A DNA stretch of 64,000 nucleotides from contig NC_092612.1 in NCBI RefSeq assembly GCF_047663525.1, positions 1,459,501 through 1,523,500 of the forward strand. The letters are read 5' to 3'. Shown here in pieces: positions 58,970 through 64,000 of this stretch. Source of the DNA: Anas platyrhynchos (taxonomy: Eukaryota > Chordata > Aves > Anseriformes > Anatidae). Position numbers and translations under genes: made by a program. The notes beneath the pieces are model-generated. The model saw nothing but the letters and a program-made list of their open reading frames with translations. It was not told the DNA's origin and made no database searches. Every line of letters begins with the position of its first letter. Position 1 is the first letter of the stretch.

Positions 58970-61900
58970 GGCTCCTTCCTCCTCTTCCTCCCCGGCCCCC
59001 CACCCTGAGCATCCTCCCCTGGGAGCTGGGTCCTGGCTCCCTCGGCGCGGTGCTGAGTCAGCTGCAGAGGCACCGACTCAGCTCTTGCAGGGGGAATTTA
59101 GGCCACTTTCAGACAAGCTTAATTCTTAAATAAATACTATGATTACATCTCATAAAGACTATGATTATATCTCTGAAGGAATGAATCGGGATCAAGCTGC
59201 AGCGCTCTTCCAGTTTTAAAATAGGACCGGGCTGCGTTAACCCCTTGGGTGCTGCTCCCCTGGGGGGAAGGGCTGGGGACAAGATTTTATTTTTTATTTT
59301 TTATTTTTTTTTCCCCTTTTTCTTCCTCTGATGGAGGAGCTGCTGCCTTTGCTCCTGCCGCAGCGCTTGCCGTGGATGGAGCGCTTTTGGGGATGGAGCG
59401 TGACGTGGAAACCTGTGCCTAAAAATTCCCGCAGTGCCCACCTCGGGGCGGGCTGGGGGGGGGTTTGTTGGGGTCGGGGGGGGTCTCGCTCGATGTCCCC
59501 GTTCTTGTTGAGGGTCGCCAGGCGCTTCCCTGGCCGCGGCTTCCCACGGTGGCTCCGCCAGGTGGCAGCGCGGCTGCGGGGAAGCGGCTGCAGGCGCTGC
59601 GCAGCACCAAGGGGCTCGGGCACAGCTCGGGCTGGGGGCGCTGGGACCCCCCCCCGGGTCCTCTCCTCCTGGATTCGGGTCCCCCAAAGGCTGGGGAGCG
59701 CTCCCGGCTCGGTTTGTGGCCGGAGGGGTTGAGACACGCGTGGGTTTGGACACGCGTGGGGCGCGAGGTGGTGGGTGCCGCACGGTGCCTGCATGCGCTG
59801 GGGGTGGCCAACGCAGGGGGAAATCATCTCCTGCACCCCCCCCGCTGCCAAAATTCCTCCTGGAGGGTGCAAATTTGGGGATGGGGACGGAGGGAAACGC
59901 TGGGGCTCTGCAGGGCCCCGTTTCATGCAGCCCCCCTCAGTCCCCTCCCCACCCTCCCAGCCTTCGGGTGCCAGGTTTGTGCTCTTGCGCCTTGCCTTGC
60001 TCGTTAATTGCCTCTGTAATTACCTCTGTAAATGATCTGAGAGCAGGGTGGGCTTCAGAAAAAGAGGCGAAAGAGCTCCTGGGAGTATGCACGTGTCCAT
60101 ACATTTGTATATGGGCATCTGAGAGCAAGAATGGGACGTGTATTTGCCATCTCAGCCCTAACGGCCGCCTCTCTGGGCACCGGGGCTCAGCCCTGCAGCC
60201 CCTGGCACGCGTTTGCAGGAGCTTGGTGGCAGCTGCTGCGCGCAATCAGTGGGCACAGGTGACACCAAACCCTCCGTGGGGCTGCCAGGGGCAGGGCTTC
60301 CCCAGCTGAGCCTGGATTTGGGGAGGTTAAAAAGCAGGGAGGCGCAGGGGCCGGCTTCTTGCTGAGGGTTTACAAGCTTAAAAAGCTGAGAAGTTGTTGA
60401 ACGAGGATTGGAAAGGTGCTGCTGAAAGCCCCGACCCCATCAGAGCAGGGGTTGGGTGTTGGGCAGGTTGGTTTGGGGGCAGCACGGGGGGAGCGTGGGC
60501 TCGCACCCACATCACGTGCCAGCAGCACTAATCCTGCTCGGAGAGCCCACGCTGCGCCCGCTAATCCCCCTAACGCGGCCACGGGGCTCGGGCTGTGGCT
60601 CTGCCCTGCTGAGCCCGGGCTCTTGGCGCACCTGAGGCCCCTCCGTGGGTTTGTCCTGCCGCGTCCCCGTCCTTCAGCTCCAGCCTCGAGGATGCTCGCA
60701 CGCTCCCCGTCCTATCCAAAAAGGGGCTGAGCCCTGGGTCCCCAAAAACCCCGCTGCTGGCTCGAGGTTTGGACATCCCAGGAGAACGCCGCGACTGCCC
60801 CTGAGCTCCGGACATCCCCAAAAAATTCTGCAGCCGCCCCGGAGGTGGGATTCAGCCTGGCACAGCCCCAATTGCTCGGCACCTGGGAGGGAGGTGAGCA
60901 GCTCCTCGGGTTCGGGGCTTGGCCGGGCTCCTCTCCAGGAGGCGCTGGGGTTTTGCAGCGCGGCTCCCGCTGGGATGGCGCGGGCTTCGTGCGCCGCAGA
61001 ATCATCTTGTTGTTCCCTTCCGATGGCAGCAGCAGCTTCCTCGTGGGAGAGGGGGAAAAAGCACAAACCGAACCGGGGAGAAAATAAGAGGGGAATGTTT
61101 GCCGACTGTCTGCTGCGCGTTGTTGCTGTTTGTTGTGTTTCTGCCGTTGCTTTGGCAACCCCGGGGAAACGTGCCAGGCTGGAGCATCGCGGGTACCAGC
61201 GCCCTGCCGCAGGGAGCCGGGCTTTCGTAGGGTGAAGCAGCCCTGGTGGGGATGGGGGCTTTGGGATTGGGTTTTTTGGGGGCTATCCCATGTATCCAGC
61301 TCTGCTGGTGCCCTTCTGAGATGGGTTCTTGCTCTTGGCCCCGGTTTTCTCCGAGAGGGAGCCAGCTCTGGCACAAACCAGGGGAAAGCAGCTCCTGGGC
61401 CTGCCTGGCTGTCCTCATCCCTGAGGAGAGGATGCTCCCCGGGCTGTATTTGGGCTCATCCCCCTAAAAAAAAAAACATGGAGCAAAGGTGCTGCATTGC
61501 AGGGGTGGATGGGTTGGGGCGCAGCGCTGCGCCCAGCAGGCCGGGGCTTGGGGCAGTGCCATGTGCGGGTGCGCCTGGACCCGCTCAGCTCCTAAACCAG
61601 CCCCCTGGGGCCAAACGCAGCCTGGTTGTGCCGTTTCCTACCTCCAGGCACCTTCCTCTCCCTCCGCCTTGTGGGTGAAGGTGGCGGCCACCCCCGAGGG
61701 CTGCGGTGACCCAGGGATGGGCGCAGGAGGGTGGTGGCACTCCCGGCTGCCTCCGGAGCTGTGCCAGCGCTGACATCTGTCAGAGGCTGAGCAGCGGAGC
61801 CCTGCGGCATCCCCCGGGCAGAGCAGTCAGGGGGTGGGTGAAGGCTTTGCCCCTGGGGGCCAGGAGCAGCTCCTGGAGAGGCTCCAGAGCCTGGAGGTGC

Positions 61901-62950
61901 GCGGCGTTAACTCTTTTGGGGATGTGGGCGCAGTCCCCGAGCCGGGCGCTTTGCTGGGTGCTCCTGCAGGTGCTGGGCTGGGGGCAGGTTCGGGGGCTTT
62001 TTCCCTTTCAATTTGAGCTTTGCGCGGGAAGCGTGAGCGTGGAAAAGCTGCAGCCTGTCTCTGGCGAGGGGTGCCAATTTAATTATCTGATTTAATTGCC
62101 GCCTCGCCAAACGGTGCCGGTCTGAACTGAAAGCAGAGCAGCAGCTCCGGCCCGAGGAGGAATCCTGCTCTGTGCTGGAAGCTGACTCATTCTCCTCCCG
62201 GCCTCGGGGTCAGCGCTGGATTGCAAATAAAGGCATAAAATTCCCACTGCTCCACTCTGGGAACGTGATCCCAGCCCTGCAGAGGGCAGGGACCCAGGAC
62301 GGGCTGGTACCCGAGTGCCTCCCGCTGCACCACAGGGGCACGGGGCTTTGGTGGTACCTGGGGGGGATAACACAGCACCGGGATGGAGGGCTTGTGCTCT
62401 GCACCCCAAAACCTCCCTGCATGGGGCTGAGCAGGGACAGGAGCGTGGGGCAGGAGCCACTTGGTGCCCCTGAGCCAGGGCAGCCTTGGGGCCGTCCCCA
62501 CCAGCTGCGGGCAGGGGAGGTTTTGAGGTGCAGGGGTAAAGGACGAGCCCTGGGGCTGGGAATGCTGCGGGGTGGGGATGGGGAGAGGTGGGCACAAGGC
62601 TGGGGGAGCGAGGGGAGGGTTGGTGGGAGCGGGGGCAGGATCTGGGCATCACTCCTGGCTGGCGCACAGGGTGGGCTCGCTCCCTGGTTGTGAAACTCCT
62701 TGGGGGGGGGGAATCTCCCCTGCAGCCCCAGCCCCGAGCTCCTTCCAGGCTGGTGCTCGTGGATGTTTTTTTGGGGATGTCAACTTCTCCGGCCTGAGTC
62801 AGCGGACGTGACTCACCGGGAGGGAAGCGAGGGCCGTGGCGAGCTGTGCCGGGTCCGAGGGTGGCACCGCCTGGCAAAAAAATCAAAAATCAACGGGTTT
62901 GTGCCCAGATCTGGTGCCACAAGGTGGGGAGGGAGGCTGAGCCCTGCCGG
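58970..62950. other. Intergenic DNA, likely upstream of MEF2D
   Basis: I found no exon. In human the next gene in this direction is MEF2D, read the same way as IQGAP3, so its promoter may lie beyond the window. A direct repeat ACTATGATTAYATCTC lies at 59136-59151 and 59158-59173. An AT-rich island (TTAATTGCCTCTGTAATTAC) lies near 60004-60023. Long frames here are GC artefacts. Confidence 0.5.
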
Positions 62951-62954
62951 CACT

Positions 62955-63370
62955 GGGTTAGGGGAGCAGCCGAGCGCGGGTGCCAAATCTTGGCCGGATT
63001 AGTTAAAGAGATCAAGCAGCCCGGGGATTAGGGAGTCAAGAGAGCCAAGCCACCTGCGGGGGTAAAAAACCGATCCGAGAGGATATGCTGGAGCTCCGGA
63101 GAGGTGTACAAGGCCCGGGCTTTGGAGCGATTAGATAAGTGAATCAGGGCCTCAGAGCGATTAGGGAAAGAAATCAGGTTTTACACCAATTAGGTAAAGT
63201 CCCCCGGCGATTAGATACGGTGGTGTCTGCAGAGAAAGGTCTCCGGTGGCTCTTGGGCCAGATAGGGCTGAGAATTGATTAGAGGAGCATCCGAGGCTGA
63301 GAGCGATTTGATAAGAAAACAAAACAGGGGATCAATTAACCTGGGGGAGAGGACGAGGCTGGGTGATAAC
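62955..63370. repeat. Degenerate 29-30 bp ATTAG-centred repeat, block 1
   Basis: ATTAG or a near copy occurs at 62998, 63027, 63130, 63160, 63189, 63210, 63278, 63306 (ATTTG) and 63336 (ATTAA). Neighbouring gaps are often 28-30 bases. The fullest unit reads GAGCGATTAGATAAGTGAAT then CAGGGCCTCA. Flanks between cores are only loosely alike. Confidence 0.6.
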
Positions 63371-63769
63371 GGAGCTGCTGGGCCTGGCCGAGAGGGGAGA
63401 AGGGGAAAAAAGGGGAATGGCCCCGGCTGCGCCCTCGGGGGGCTGCAGGGACCTCGGACACAGGGCATCGGGGGGGCTGCTGCCCTTGATGGGCTCTTGC
63501 AGGCTGATGCTGGGGTGGGAAAATCACAGCCTGGCCCCAAAAGGAGCTTGGGGATGGTTGTGTGAGCCCCAGGGATGGTCCCGTGGGGTTCAGCGAAACC
63601 TCTTGGGGCTCTGCTCCTCTCGCCGTGTCCTGCAGTCGCCCTTCGGAGGGGTTTTTTCAGCCAGGCTCTGCTCTGGGTTCGCCACACCTGGAGCAGGTTC
63701 GGTCTCTGGGAACGGCCCCAAGTCCCGTCCCAGCTGCTCTGGGAGCCTTCAGATACGGGCGCCAGAAGA

Positions 63770-63990
63770 GCAAGCAATTAAATAACTCAGCAGAGCCTTG
63801 AAATAATTAGACCAAGGAGCGCAGCTTCGGCAGATGAGTTTAGTGAAGAAATGGGAGTGTTGGAGAGATGGAGATGAGAAGGGTGATCAGGTCTCGGCAC
63901 AATTATCTAGAGAAAGTCTGCTCCAGACTGATTAGAGGAAGGGAGAAGAGCTTTCCAGGCAATTAGGTGAGGGAAATCAACGCTGGGCAG
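63770..63990. repeat. Degenerate 29-30 bp ATTAG-centred repeat, block 2
   Basis: Cores lie at 63777 (ATTAA), 63806, about 63839 (TTTAG), 63902 (ATTAT), 63931 and 63962, with gaps of 29-33 bases or about twice that. It may continue past the right edge. Ordinary GC-rich sequence (63380-63765) separates it from block 1. Confidence 0.55.
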
Positions 63991-64000
63991 GAAGAAAATA

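Overview
The window is vertebrate nuclear DNA with spliced genes (GT-AG introns, two GC-AG introns), CpG-rich promoters and long 3' UTRs. The best guess is a bird, on a gene-dense, GC-rich microchromosome. Three things point that way: a CR1 LINE tail at about 13.7 kb, very compact genes (IQGAP3 packs 38 coding exons into 11.8 kb), and a human 1q22 gene set that I recall as lying on chicken chromosome 25. I cannot name the species. I recognised no RNA gene, CRISPR array, retrovirus-like element or bacterial-type operon.

Layout: the 3' end of MEX3A (+, cut by the left edge) is followed by a long AT-rich 3' UTR. Next come two RAB11-family GTPase genes in tandem (-): a RAB11A/B-like gene (11.5-14.8 kb) and RAB25 (16.2-19.0 kb). 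LAMTOR2 (-, 19.8-20.9 kb) and UBQLN4 (+, 21.3-31.9 kb) share a divergent promoter. After a repeat-filled junction at 33-35.4 kb come GPATCH4 (+), NAXE (-, tail to tail with GPATCH4), TTC24 (-) and IQGAP3 (+, 46.2-58.0 kb). The last 5 kb holds no recognised exon; in human the next gene would be MEF2D.

Coding models were built exon by exon. Every recognised coding exon joins in frame. Predicted lengths are RAB11-like 216 aa, RAB25 213, LAMTOR2 125, UBQLN4 623, GPATCH4 298, NAXE 276, TTC24 509 and IQGAP3 1642. Where I remember the human length these agree closely, except that TTC24 and GPATCH4 are shorter. The genes are not one pathway: endosomal recycling and lysosomal signalling (RAB11-like, RAB25, LAMTOR2), protein quality control (UBQLN4), RNA binding or nucleolar work (MEX3A, GPATCH4), NAD(P)HX repair (NAXE) and cytoskeleton/proliferation (IQGAP3).

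The most notable non-genic signals are: three ZNF143-type sites in the LAMTOR2/UBQLN4 promoter; a CDE/CHR cell-cycle element before IQGAP3; oppositely oriented minisatellites flanking GPATCH4 exon 1; G-rich first introns in five genes; a 26-bp satellite with higher-order structure between TTC24 and IQGAP3; a degenerate 29-30 bp ATTAG-centred periodicity at 63-64 kb; and a gene-order junction, relative to human, between UBQLN4 and GPATCH4.
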